Positions 29,716-46,500 of a stretch of 64,000 nucleotides of DNA are shown here, piece after piece. The notes beneath the pieces were generated by a model. It worked only from the letters and a program-made list of their open reading frames with translations, searched no databases and was not told the origin of the DNA. The DNA lies in assembly GCA_003439945.1 (NCBI GenBank), contig QVRM01001221.1, positions 124,001 through 188,000 of the forward strand. The letters are read 5' to 3'. A program made the position numbers and the translations under genes. Source of the stretch: Dermanyssus gallinae. Its lineage: Eukaryota; Arthropoda; Arachnida; Mesostigmata; Dermanyssidae. Position 1 is the first letter of the stretch. Every line of letters begins with the position of its first letter.

Positions 29716-32700
29716 TTGTATCTTTTTTTATAATGAGCATTGTTTTTTATATATCTTCTTTCCCACTCCTTGACACATTTTAAATGCTTCTTTTGGAATC
29801 GAGCTGAGTTGCTCCTGAATTCTTCTTTATCTGCTCTATAGTCTATCTAGCATTGTTTATTAATTTCATTTATCTGTAAAATAGGGAAAGGTCACACTCC
29901 GCGTCGGGCGAATAGGGAGGTTTCGGAAGTATCTAAATCAAATAATTCAAAATCGGTTACAATGTGTGCGCCCGTGCAGTGCCAAGCTGCTTAGAAGTCA
30001 GGCCTCTTGCACCGAACGTTTTCGCGCAGTCTTCTAAGAATTTCGCGGAAGTATGCCTTATTGATCGTAGAACCAAGAAAGAATCTTGGTGTTGGATCAG
30101 TCTAAAATTTTTCGATCGTGTCTCTCCTTGGAAGCACTACTGGGAGAATTGGGCATTGGTCTCGATGTCGTAACCATATGCTCATGACTCGTTTCCTGTG
30201 ATCACTCGCTGAAGTAATCCAGAGTCTTCTTCTACTTCATGAAGATTCAATTCGGACATTTCCCGGTAGGCGTTAGCTTGCTGGAAATTCAACATTATTG
30301 GAACGAACTTTGCTACCAGTCGTTTGACGCATAAAATATCGGATCAGATCGTTACAATTGATCAACAGATATCTTCAATTCTTAGCTTTCTCCCTGATAT
30401 AAATTCCACGATTGTTGAGTACGATATCGCGATGTGTTTCAACGTTATTTTATATTATTAACGTCGAGGGCTTCCCGAGCGGGGCCATCTTTGGTCCCTT
30501 GACGTCCGTCGCGAAATGGACGGCACCACGTATCCTCAGTGTTTCGGCACACTGCTTGGTGACCTTAGTCTGCAAACAAGACAGCTTTCGTCTTGTCTGC
30601 TGCTATGCATCTCCCTCGGGGGACAGTCTTCAGAGGGTGACACACATTTATGATATCTGCACTATCATAAACACTTGTTGTCGAATAAACTGTCCTGCTA
30701 TATTGGTCGGGGGCTTTAATCTCCCGAAAATTGCGCTCAAAGACCCTATGGCATCGGAATTTTGATCCTGCTTTTGGCCAGTGGGATACCCCAGCTAATT
30801 AACTCGCCTACTCATGTATCTGGGTCAATACTTGACCTCCTTCTCACCTCTGACTTGAATTAAGTCGAAAATACGGCTGTTGTCTCCCCTTCCGTAAAAT
30901 CCGATCATCGCGTCAAATGTTTTAATATTGTACTTGCTTTTAGTGACATAGTGCCGTCGAATGTTCGGCTCGATTACAAAAGAATGAATGTCGCTCGCAT
31001 TGCGAGTCAATTTGACGGTATTAACTGGGCTAGCTTTTTATAAACTGTCCGAAAGCAAATGTCATGTTCACCAAATGTGTTGACTATTGTTGATTGTTAT
31101 TGAACTCGTTTACTTCGCTGGTTGACCAGTGACTCCATTAAGGACATTGCTTACAAAAATCTGTCTTGCTCAAAAGCTAAAATCGTGTTGTTCTGCGTCT
31201 CACATGCTTGAATATAAACAAATGGAAGTGACTAAAAGACTTCGTATTTTATATGAGTCAGGATTGAACTCTGAAGACTTATGCTCACTTGTATGCCAAT
31301 AAACGACTTAAGCGAACTGAATCCCTTCTCTCAGTAAATTAGGTCCTACGGTGGCTATTACTGTCTCATAAAAAGCTGAGATTCTCGCTTTCCTACTCTG
31401 TTCTGCACGTCCGGTCCAGGCATTTAAGTGGCCAATAACCCACGCAACACATCTCATCAAGATGACTTGGTTACTTTCTCTGAGTTTGCAATATTTTCTC
31501 TCCTGTCCTAAAGCAAGACTAGCCTTACACCTGAATATATTATTCCGATTTATCATAATTATTTAGCATTATTTTTAGCCGAGCCACTAAACCTGATCTT
31601 TTAAAAATCTAATAACGACGGTGCCGTGCTCGACCCTTTTGGATTCAGTCTTACCATTCATGTCCGCAAGAAAGACTCGAAAACGAACTTAAGTGGTTAA
31701 CTGACATTTTTGAGAAAATGTCAGTTAACCACTTAAATAAGTTCTTAATTTTAAACCGCTTAGTTGACCCTGCCCAACAAGGCTTCACCACACATCGGTC
31801 TAGATGTGCACAGCGTTTGGAGATGACCCAGGACTGGGCTATGTTTATAAATGCTCGAAGAACGTTTTGCTGCGTTTATTTTGACCAAAAGAGCGCACTT
31901 GACAGAGTATATCACTCCTCTCTGCTTACAAATAGAAATATCTATATATACACAAATGTACAGTGCAATAGGTGAAGGCACTTTTGAGTGACCGTCACTT
32001 TCAAGTAATGGTTGGCGACAAACTTAGTCGTTCATATTCTGCACTATCTGGTATGCCTCAAGGGGGATGGCCCCCTTCTACACACAATTTTTGTTTTGGA
32101 CATAAAGAAGTACCTGCCACCTGGTGTCAAATGTCTTGAATATGCAGCCGCTCATTATAAAAACCTTCTTCCACTGTTTCATTTTAACGACTCCATATGT
32201 GTACATTCGCCTTTATAAATCTCTTGTTCTCCACAAACTTAAATATTGCTCTCCAGTCTGGGAGTCTCATCTGTCTTAATACAGTTACTGGAGGCGTGCA
32301 AGACATGTTCCTGAGACGCCTGCGAATCCGGCGACCTCGGAGCGTGTTAGATGATGTTGTCCCTAGTATTGACTCACTTGTCATGAAAGGCAACGTATAT
32401 GCTCTACGTTAACTAAGCAAATGTGAATTGCTAGGACACTTTTTTGATGTACGCTCCAATCACCTAAGGAGTTAGCGATCAGTCACTTTAAAAGCCGTGT
32501 CCCGCGGTAAGCTCGTAAACGGATTGTTTACTTGGCGAATGGCCAAATGGGTACACGTAAATTCAAATAGCACTCGCCTGTTTGGCGATTAGTTACGTTT
32601 TTCTTTCAGAACATACGTATACTGAAAAGAATACATAGATGACCATGCAAAGCGTGCCACACACCCTTTATGTGATAGCAAAGGTGATTTTATATTATCC

Positions 32701-32770
32701 TATAAGCAATTCGTAACACTTTGGCTCCTTAAAAATCGCCAAACTCCGTTTTCTTCGCTTCTTTGAACTA

Positions 32771-32827
<57 letters not shown>

Positions 32828-33276
32828 TGCAAAACTATACGCGGGCATTAGCTGTACGAATACATGTTATCAATAAAACACAGTTAAAAATTATATATAT
32901 ATATATATATATATATGACTAAATCTTTTTCATGCGTTCGTTGCAGCCAAGAGCATTGGCTGTTGGGATCATCCACAATTCCAAAAAGTTTTAACGGAGA
33001 AGGATGCGTTCGACGTCGCGTCGCTGGTTAGCGTCAAGCAGCTGTTTGACGCTCGGGTGCATTTAGGCCACAAGACGACGACGCTCAACCCATTCATGCA
33101 ACCGTACCTCTTCGGCAGCCGCTTTGATCATCTCATCATCGATCTCGATCAGACCAAGGAGCATATGATTGACGCGCTCAACTTTGTCGGCCACATCGCC
33201 TACCGGGACGGCATTATACTCTTCATGACCAGACACCACCAAACAGCGCACAAGGTTACCATCAGCAAAAAAAAAG

Positions 33277-33322
<46 letters not shown>

Positions 33323-34393
33323 CCTACACCAGCAAAAACACTACTTGATTTTTGCCAGCGGCATCCGTCCTGCTGTCGGTACTAAACCCGATAGTTAGTT
33401 CATACGAAAGTAGGCTTCTTCTGTCGCATTACATATTATTATTAGTGCACCGTGAACCCGAGCATAGCGGCGTTTTGTGAAACGAAAGACGCAAGCAACG
33501 TGGCCAGCGAAAAAAGATAGCAAAAGAAAAAAGTAGTTGTATTGAATAGGTTCAAAAATCGAGATCCGCGTTTAAGATCTGTATCTGGCGGTATTCGATG
33601 TGATGTGGTAAGCTGGGTGGTGGTCTGAACTAAGTGACCATGACTATGAAGTGGCTATGTACGTTCTCACTTGGTTTAGCACAGGTCAATGTATCAATCA
33701 GACGAAGCATGTTCTTGTTTTGTAAAAAAAAAACAGTTATCTTTCTGTTATTCCTGAACAAAACATTTCTCCCCATCACCCATCAATTATAATAATAGTT
33801 CCCGGAGAACTTTGTGGGAAGGTGTTAAGTGCAACTTCGTTTTCTATAGTTCGTATTCTTGAGTGAACTATAGACCAGATTAGGACGGCTTCGATATCGT
33901 ATCATCACGGAAAAGCGTCTTTAGCGTCTAACGCCGTGACGATGGTAATTCGCGTTATATATTTTATGCGCAGTGGTTTTGAACATAGTCTGAATGTGGT
34001 ACGCACATTGATTGATGCCTAGTCTGAACTTGTGCCGTGACTGGCGTGGTAATGACGCGTTTTCGGTTTGTTTTTCTTTTCTATGTACATATGTGGCTAC
34101 TTTCCGTCTTCGAGCAGGTGGAGAAAGTCGCTCAAGAGTGCCAGGAGTTTGCACACACGCGGGGGTGGCGTAAGGGCCTCTTAACAAATTCAGTTAATCT
34201 GTTTGGCAGCGAAACCCGTTTACCCGACTGCATTCTGCTATTTTCTACCACGAGTAAGTCAATAATGAATAGTAGTTAATTATTTCCAATTGTTGGAAAC
34301 AGGACGAGCGCATATGTCACCGTAGTAGTTAGTTATCGAAAGTTATGAGGATGTACTTACTGAAGCCATTATATATATATATATATATTTTTT

Positions 34394-34428
<35 letters not shown>

Positions 34429-34979
34429 TCCGTTTTTTAATATATATGGAGTTTATTTGTAACCCGACATAATTTGCATCTTCCTAGGCATATATAATAT
34501 ATTCCGTTTACTGCCCATAATGGATCATCCTAATAATGGTTCTTCAGAAGTTTTGTTCTAAGCACGTTAATTACGTTGTTGTTTCTACTGCTGCTATTGT
34601 TCTATTTTTGTTGCTGTTATTATTGTCGTTATTCATCTGTGTTGACGTTAAAGCATTGTGCGACGTGATTCCATCCTAGACACATTGTTAAGACGGCATT
34701 TCCGATTTGCGGCATCCAACACTGTTTCTCATACATATTATTTTACCTCGTTGTTGTTGTTGCACAGATTGTGACGACGCACTCGTGGAGAGCTCGAGGA
34801 TGCTCATCCCGACAGTGGGCATCGTCGACACGGACTCGGATCCCCGGTTTATCTGTTATCCGGTGCCAGGCAACGATGACAGCCCTTCGGCAGTCAGTCT
34901 CTATTGCCACCTCTTTAAGACGGTCATCCTTCGTGCCAGGGAACGAAGAAAACGGGATATCGCAGCGGGTCTTCTCTAG
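28976..34979 (+). CDS. mRpS2: mitochondrial 28S ribosomal protein S2
   Basis: Four exons join in phase: 28976-29150, 32947-33254, 34118-34253 and 34768-34979. They give 276 residues; human MRPS2 has 296. Exon 1 encodes an Arg/Ala/Ser-rich, acid-poor N-terminus ([16 protein letters not shown]), a classical mitochondrial presequence. It ends one base into a codon that exon 2 completes. The uS2 core follows: [60 protein letters not shown] and the conserved PVPGNDDSP. The protein is the uS2 subunit of the small mitoribosome. Intron 1 (3.8 kb) is filled with a mariner and a LINE remnant. The donor of exon 2 (GTTACC) is weak but is set by phase and homology. Polyadenylation signals are at 35329 and 35349. 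Confidence 0.93.
29603..29690. mobile_element. short inverted-repeat element with TA flanks (copy 2)
   Basis: The segment begins TATAGGGCTACAAAAAAG and ends CTTTTTTGAAGACCCAATATA, so its ends are imperfect inverted repeats. It runs directly into a (TA)n tract at 29683-29705. The same ends bound the longer element at 42118-42420. With TA flanks this looks like a tiny non-autonomous Tc/mariner-type element. Confidence 0.55.
29885..30390 (-). mobile_element. mariner transposase remnant
   Basis: Minus-strand frames give [16 protein letters not shown] near 30330-30285, then [11 protein letters not shown] and [14 protein letters not shown] near 30215-30150. These fit the VPxLLNxxQ, VITGDESWVYGYDxETKxQSSQW region of mariner transposases, with Asp changed to Asn in the GDES block. 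Traces of RENVR and KRP-type sequence follow toward 29980. The copy is frameshifted and dead. It lies inside intron 1 of mRpS2, opposite to the gene. Confidence 0.7.
30455..32650 (+). mobile_element. degraded Jockey/CR1-like LINE with endonuclease and RT domains
   Basis: The 5' part encodes an apurinic-type endonuclease. [14 protein letters not shown] is at about 30590-30630, [13 protein letters not shown] near 30700 (GDFN changed to GGFN), and [17 protein letters not shown] at 30890-30940. Reverse transcriptase blocks follow: [16 protein letters not shown] near 31780, [15 protein letters not shown] near 31865, and ALSGMPQGG near 32045. A terminal block reading like [11 protein letters not shown] lies near 32240. 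Multiple stops and frameshifts are present. It sits in mRpS2 intron 1 in gene orientation, and a palindrome interrupts it at 31689-31736. Confidence 0.8.
31689..31736. repeat. palindrome, 22-bp perfect arms, 4-base loop
   Basis: The arm TTAAGTGGTTAACTGACATT plus two further T bases at 31689-31710 is repeated inverted at 31715-31736 around TGAG. The right arm is ordinary LINE reverse-transcriptase sequence, so the left arm is a foldback copy of it. Confidence 0.95.
32773..32822. repeat. (TA)n microsatellite in mRpS2 intron 1
   Basis: A TA run of about 50 bases. Further TA tracts lie at 32893-32917, just before the exon 2 acceptor, and at 33281-33319, just after the exon 2 donor. Confidence 0.95.
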
Positions 34980-35328
34980 AGCGGGACCTCGTGCAGTGCT
35001 TGAGTTTAGGGCGACAGCACCAGCAGGGAGAACAGGCTGTGCTAGTCCACAGGAACGTGTAAACGTCGAAGGGGCGGCAGGCACATGGTCCTGCCCCTGT
35101 CCTGACACAAACGCGCAGTCAGCCTAGAAGTTACTGTGCGCCCGAGATGTTGCCATGTATAGAATGACGATCCTGGACAGCACCAGTAAAGTGAGGCCTA
35201 AGCGCAACCTGCGCTTTCTCTGTCGACCCTATGGAGACCATTGGCCTCCGTACGATTAAGCGACCCCGCCCTTGCGTGTGTGTAATGAATATAGATTTAG
35301 ATGCTGAATTTGGTTTCTGGGATGAACG

Positions 35329-35354
35329 AATAAATAGCGCCTGTTTTTAATAAA
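35329..35354 (+). other. mRpS2 polyadenylation signals
   Basis: Two AATAAA hexamers (35329-35334 and 35349-35354) lie 350-375 bases after the mRpS2 stop, a normal 3' UTR distance. Confidence 0.6.
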
Positions 35355-35619
35355 CTGTACATATAGTGACACATGTCGTTATTTTCTTATCGTCCACAAC
35401 ATGATTGTGTATTCATGCTAATTATCGGAGGTCGATAAATTATTTTTTTATTTTCGGTAGCACATTGAATTTGTTTTTAATGACAAATATGTTATAACCA
35501 TTTCTCAAGGGAACCGCGTTTGCTTAACTTTGATGAGCACATTAAATAATCAGCGACAAACTTACTTGTTGTACGATAAAAAGGGACTTCATTGCATTCG
35601 TGCCGCGTCAGGCCAGCAG

Positions 35620-35669
35620 ATCGCTGAATTATACCAGCAACCTTCGTGTTGCTGGTATAATTCAGCGAT
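35620..35669. repeat. palindrome, 22-bp perfect arms, at left edge of rRNA-like segment
   Basis: The arm ATCGCTGAATTATACCAGCA plus AC (35620-35641) is inverted at 35648-35669 around CTTCGT. The right arm runs into 28S-like sequence (TTGCCGACTTCCCTTAC). Confidence 0.95.
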
Positions 35670-36725
35670 ATTTGCCGACTTCCCTTACTTACATTAATCT
35701 AGACACTAAAGGCTACGCACCTTGGAGACCTGCTGCGGATACTAGTACGGACTGCCACCAAGGTTAACACCACGCTCAAATTTTCAAGGACCAAGGGAGT
35801 CAACTAAACTACTCTAAAATGTCTCATATTGTTCAGTTATGCACTCACACAACTATAGAATAAACAATATACATTCCAGATGCTAATGTTATGGACTCTG
35901 GATTGGATTCTGACTTAAAGGCGTTCAGTCATAATCCATTAGATGGTAGTTTAGTGCCTTTGATTTTTTAATCAAACACAAAACCAATCGTCTAAACATA
36001 CGGTTCCTCTCGTACTAAGCAGGATTACCGTCACCATAACACCTGAAAGCTGAGATCAAGCCAGCATTTACCCTTTTGCTCTATGCGAGATTTCTGTTCT
36101 CGCTGAGCTGGCCTTAGGACACCTGCGTTACTTTTTTGACAGATGTACCGCCTCAGTCAAACTCTCCACCTGATTATATCCTCAATATAAATCACACAAA
36201 TAACTATGCTTGTGTCTAAAACATGGAAATACCATATTTACTTCATTGAGTAAGTAAAGAAACAATTGGAGTAGTGGTATTTAATTGATGACAAGTCTCC
36301 CACTTATGCTAGACCTCCTATGTCTCTTCACAAAGTCAGACTAGAGTCAAGCTCAACAGGGTCTTAAATTCTATTGCTTATATCTAGAATGAAGTTATAT
36401 TTGTGAGATGGCGCTTCAGCATTTTAAATGCTTATGCACAGCCGGCAATCTCTATACTTTATATATTGCAGCTAAGAAACAATACTATTTGTCTCATCTG
36501 CTAATCGGTATGCTCTTAGAGACAAATAGGTAGGATTGTTTTACTTCACAGTTGATTCACTATTGTAAAATAGTGGTAGAAAGATTGCACACTGTCTATG
36601 TGATCTCCAAGAGTTCTCGATGGCTTACCTCATCGACTAAATAAAGTTAACTTTCTTCTCTTCAGCGGGTTAGCGGCAATAGCTCGGCATTGTTGCAAAC
36701 GCAGTGTTGAGCGCTTACTGCCTTG
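35640..36725 (-). pseudogene. AT-rich, rearranged 28S rRNA-like fragments
   Basis: The plus strand reads as the antisense of a eukaryotic nuclear large-subunit rRNA. Recognisable pieces include CGACTTCCCTTACTTACATT and CCTTGGAGACCTGCTGCGGA (35670-35740). Others are GGCGTTCAGTCATAATCC (about 35920), CGGTTCCTCTCGTACTAAGC (about 36000), and CTTAGGACACCTGCGTTAC (about 36112). Further on are ACCGCCTCAGTCAAACTC (about 36145) and GACTAGAGTCAAGCTCAACA (about 36340). Between ACCATAACAC and CTGAAAGCTGAGATCAAG a stretch of some hundreds of bases of a normal LSU is missing. The piece at 35670-35740 is out of normal order. TTCAGCGGGT near 36665 resembles the antisense of the 28S 5' end. GC-rich expansion loops are replaced by AT-rich sequence. 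It is not a functional rRNA gene; the source organism is uncertain. Confidence 0.8.
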
Positions 36726-36815
36726 AGCCAAATGTGGCTGTTTACAGTTTCAGTCGTAGTCTTTTTTTGGTTTAGTTGTATTTTTTGTTCTTGTTGGTAT
36801 CCACAGTAGGTCATA
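36660..36815. repeat. dispersed repeat, copy 1 (second copy at 38566-38770)
   Basis: Both copies begin with GGGTTAGC(A/G)G and end with a CAGTCGTAGTCTTT block, then GTTCTTGTT(A/G)GTATCCACAGTA. The second copy lies in the last intron of ACAT1. The first joins the rRNA-like segment, so the unit may derive from an rDNA spacer or be an independent element. Confidence 0.65.
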
Positions 36816-36919
36816 TTAAAATTGTTAGACTACTTTGACAAAGAGCATTTTATTATTCAACACCGTCGTACACTGAAGATATAATTTGCAACGCAGCTCT
36901 CTCACTGGGGATCAGCGGA

Positions 36920-36991
36920 TTAAGGCGGATGCCTAATACAAAAATATTTATTAATATTAATAAATATTTTTGTATTAGGCATCCGCCTTAA
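36920..36991. repeat. 72-bp perfect palindrome without loop, at right edge of rRNA-like region
   Basis: 36920-36955 and 36956-36991 are exact reverse complements (36-base arms beginning TTAAGGCGGATGCCTAATAC), with the centre at ATTAAT|ATTAAT. No spacer is present. Confidence 0.97.
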
Positions 36992-37265
36992 TTAACAGCA
37001 CTACTAATAGCATGCACTCACAAGGACTTGTGCGATCACTCCTACATTCGTTTTCAGTACAAGCATGACCAAACAAGCAACAAGAGCAAAATGCAACAAT
37101 TATACACTCATAAAAGAGAGCACAAAGACCACAGAAATTCTTAGAAACGTTATACAGCACCTCCTTTATTTATTTTATACGGCTTTGATTGACCGAGTAG
37201 AAATATTTGCACATTTATCAATCTCTGTTGTTTGGGCCTTTCATTTTAATTACTCCACTGTTCTA

Positions 37266-37425
37266 TGAGTCCACTGCTATCCATTTAACCCGCCGCGTTG
37301 CCCCATCTACGAAGAACGGCCTAGCAATGTTGTCACAAGATTCCAATATAGTATTCAAAGCATCAAGTACATCGAGCGTCGAATTTGTCACACGCTTGTC
37401 TACTTTTAGGCACATATAACATAAT
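37266..37425 (-). CDS. unidentified possible exon or open frame
   Basis: A minus-strand frame after an AAAAG|TAGAC acceptor-like site reads VDKRVTNSTLDVLDALNTIL, then ESCDNIARPFFVDGATRR, and ends in a stop at 37266. The composition is protein-like, unlike the low-complexity frames around it, but I do not recognise it and found no upstream exon. It lies 0.7 kb beyond the ACAT1 stop on the same strand. It may be a transposon relic or chance. Confidence 0.2.
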
Positions 37426-38093
37426 GACGATGTGTATGGGACGCACTGCTGACAAGTGGCACTCACTTCGTAAGAGCCGACCTCCACAACAACCACCGAC
37501 GACTGACTTACTACATGCATACAGACGCGAATTTCAGTGCGGCATATGCGGGCATATTGTCAATGTTTGCGATTTCGTCAAATTACTCGTTCGTTTTTCT
37601 TTGTGTCTATCACCTTTCCCCACTTTATTTATTTCTTTCCTTCCTTCTTCTTTTGTTCGACCGATCCGATAGAACAAATATTGGCTGAAATACAGCTTGC
37701 CGTGTGAGTTGCCCGCCCGAGATGTGCCCGCCGGGCTTCTTAACTACTGCTGCTGCTGCTGCTGCCGCCGCAACGGGGGATGATGAAGATGAAGATGATG
37801 ATGCAGCGTCTCAGCGCACTCGAGTAGCGCCGCACGGTGCAGTCGTCGTCTGCCAGTATCTGCAGGGTGCGATCAAGCTACTTAAGCTGCCATGCTGCCA
37901 ACCCATTGGCACCCATAGTTGGGCGTGCGCCTTCCCACCACTACACCACCGTCATGTTGTTTTCCCACCACCGCCCACGGACGCGCGCACACACACACAG
38001 CTTGCAGTGTGTGACAGTGGACGATCGCAACGGACGGGAAGAGGCGAGGCAGGGACGGTGGTGGCTGATGCCGACGGTGACGCCGCCGCTCGC

Positions 38094-43233
<5,140 letters not shown>

Positions 43234-43442
43234 CTGTAACAGGAAAATCACAGGATACAGGCGTTCAGTTAGCGGCACTGGAGGAAACTCGCTAGCCACA
43301 AGTGTAATACCGTTTTTTTTTCGACAAATGGTCAGAAGGACGATCACCACATAGTGACAAAAGATTTCATTGGCTCTAAAATTAGCCTAACTTTTACTAG
43401 CATCCAGTACAGGAACGCATGAAAAGAGTACACAATAAAACG

Positions 43443-43504
<62 letters not shown>

Positions 43505-46500
43505 CATATATATATATATATAAAACCAAAAGCAAAATAAAACGAAGAAGAATGGCGCCACCTCTTACAAGTGTAAGATGACATCGATTGTTAACTTGAC
43601 TGACGACTAATTGTATGCGTCTATGATTTAGAGCAAAGTCAAACTATGTTGGACAGGCCCGAAACATGAACGCTGCTCCAGTTAAGCGCTGAAGCTTGTT
43701 AACTAACGCCTGTTTCGTGTTGCTCTACGTCATCGCGGTTAGAAGCCGAGATGGCGAGCCGATCTCTATTAGTCTCTCCCTCTCGTCTCTTCCGTCGGCA
43801 GATGTGTCGTATATGTATCGTATACGAAATTACATGCATCTCTCTCCCGCTTGCTCTCATTTGCTCTCGCTTCATCTCTAGATTACAGATGTACGCGTGA
43901 TATATGTATATATATATATATAAGTGTGTTTGCCTGTCGTAGCGTGCTATGTGCTAGCATCGTAAGTAAGTGCTTGTGCATACATTCGCATGACTATGCG
44001 TGCGTGTATAGCCTAACCACAAGGAGCTCAAGAGCAGCCAACGCAAACTCAGTTAGACAGATACACGGCTGTCGGTGCCAAGATAGAAAGAAGAGAGGTA
44101 CCGCAGCTATGGTAGTGGTATTGGTATTGTTGTTGTTGTTGTTGCCGTTGTCGTCATCGTTTTACGTGAAGAGATTTTGCCGCCTAGAGCACAGAAGACG
44201 AGCGATGTCGCAAATAATAATAATAATAATAATAATAACATTAATATATATCTAATAGATCAATAAATAGATATTCATCGATAGACGGACTAAACCGGAG
44301 AAACAAACCACCGCCAATTTGAACTATCGGCGGACTTCAAGAGCAACTTCGAGACAGTTTGCGACACAGAGAGAGAGAGAGAGATAGAGCTTGCTTAGAT
44401 GCCTGCGACGATTTGTTGGCGGCGGAGAGATGGATGTGTGAGGCCGTCCGGTGTCATCTCGTACAGATTGAGATTGAGGGAGACAACACAGAGAGAAAGA
44501 GAGCTGAACTGAACTGAACAACTCGATCGAGGCGAATTGACAGACCAATGGGTTCAGCCTGTGCTGCACAGGACTGCTGGCCGTCAGCCGAAAGAACGGC
44601 GCGGAGCCGGTCGTCCTCCTGACAGGCGAACTCTCCGGCAGGCGGCTTCTGTTCTATAATATGATTTAGTCGCGCTCAGTTCGCGCTATGTTCTCGAGTT
44701 AGTTAAGACATAGAGAGCGAGAGAGGGAGAGAGGAAGAGAGAGAGGGGGAGAGAGAGAGGCTTCCACATTGTCGGCAGTAGAAAAAACAGCACCGCAGAA
44801 GAAGCAGCATAACTCGCTCAACAAGCATTACTCGCAGTTATACAGTTATACTAATAGCCACAGTAATAAGGGCGGTTACTACGCCTCCTCGCTCATCACT
44901 GGCTTCTCACAAGCCACTGTGTAGTGAGTTAATCACATATCCCTGTAACCCTGCAATCAAATCATCAATATATATATATATATATATAAACAAACAAAAC
45001 AAGAATAAGAGTAACACTACTTAGGCGCGTTCACGAATCGAATCGCTAGTGTTAAAGAAAACAACCACCTAGTGAGAATGGAGCCGCGGGTCGTGGATGA
45101 CCGTGAAACGTCAAGTCATCCGTCCGCGATAGCGATTCACAGAAAACACAACAAAACCAAAAAAAACACAAAAAATACATATAATAATAATAATAAACAC
45201 ACTAAGCAAAAATACCTATGCTATAAATATAAGCAATATTAACATCACAAAAAATAATAATCGCCATAGTAAGAAAAAAAAAAAAGAATAGTATATAATA
45301 AAACAAATAATAGTAAACAGCTGTTATTGTGAGTCGAGTTGCACTTGCGTAATTAGGCCAACAGCGTTTTGCTTGACAACAACAAACAGTGTCTTACGGT
45401 ATAGGGTCGTGTTGTGTGTTGTCACAAGTTAAGAAATTAGCCACACATAGTTGTTCAATTGACAATAAAATCAGAACAACTGTAGAAACAACTGTTGGAC
45501 TAGCAAGGCTGTCAAGGTGGATTTCACTGCTGGCAAAGTGCTAACGTCGCTCACATGCGGCAGGCAGGCAGACAGAGGCGATCCGACGAAATGCAATGCA
45601 GTTCCTCGTCGGTTGTTCTGCTTCGCTGCCGTGAGTCGTGGGGCCGACGTCGGGACACAGGCGGTGCTCCGGCTGACTGGGCCCACTTTCAGTGGCGCCC
45701 TTCTTCTAATACTGAGACGTCAGCATGTCTGGCGGCTGACAGAAAGAGAAAGAGAGAAAGAGACGCAAACCCACCGCCCTGCTGCTCGCTGACGCCGGGT
45801 CGCCGACGTTTCAACGACAGCGCCGGCATTCTCTTTCTTTTTTCTTGCTTTTTTTGGTTGTGCTACGCTGTCTGCGTGTGTCCCTTGCATGTGTATGAGA
45901 GTCTGGATGTCCGTCCGGCTGGCCATCTGTGTCCTCACCACCACCACCACCACTGTGGTATCATCATCCATCGGCCTCCTTGCCTCCGGCGGCGCCTCGC
46001 CACCTCCCCTCTTCTCTTATTTTGCTCTCTTTCTCCATCGCCTACCCTCACACACATAGACGACCACAGACGAGGGCCACAGCCGCCCCAGGCGGACAAA
46101 TCGTCCATGAGCGGCCGACAAAATGACATGGTACTCATGAACTGGTGCTAACTATGTACGGATGGAACCAAACAGGAAGAAGAAGAGGAAAACAAGAAGC
46201 AGGAGAAAGAGAAATAGCAGCAACAGCAGCAGCAGCAATAGTCTTTGAGACGTCCGACTCGCTCGTAGCGCAGGCTCCGTCGACTAACAAACAGCAAACC
46301 GTTCCGTTTGCTCCACGTCGTCGTCGTCCCGCGACGTGTTAAGTGAGCGGAGACACGGCCGTGTCCGCGTTTTAGGCGCGTGGAAGATGCGGGGGAAAAA
46401 ACGCTAAGCGTTCGACGACGACCGTGTATCTCGCGCCGCCGCCGCCACCACCACCACTGTGTTCGCGAGCGACAGTCGTCGCGAACGATTCGAACGAACG

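Noticed and set aside
35670..36380. Functional rRNA gene
   Set aside because: Blocks are out of order, hundreds of bases of conserved core are missing, and no 18S or 5.8S is found nearby.
43563..43584. Candidate ACAT1 first exon (ATG at about 43579 followed by GTAAGA)
   Set aside because: Joining it to the next exon makes a stop codon at the junction, and the peptide is too short for a presequence.
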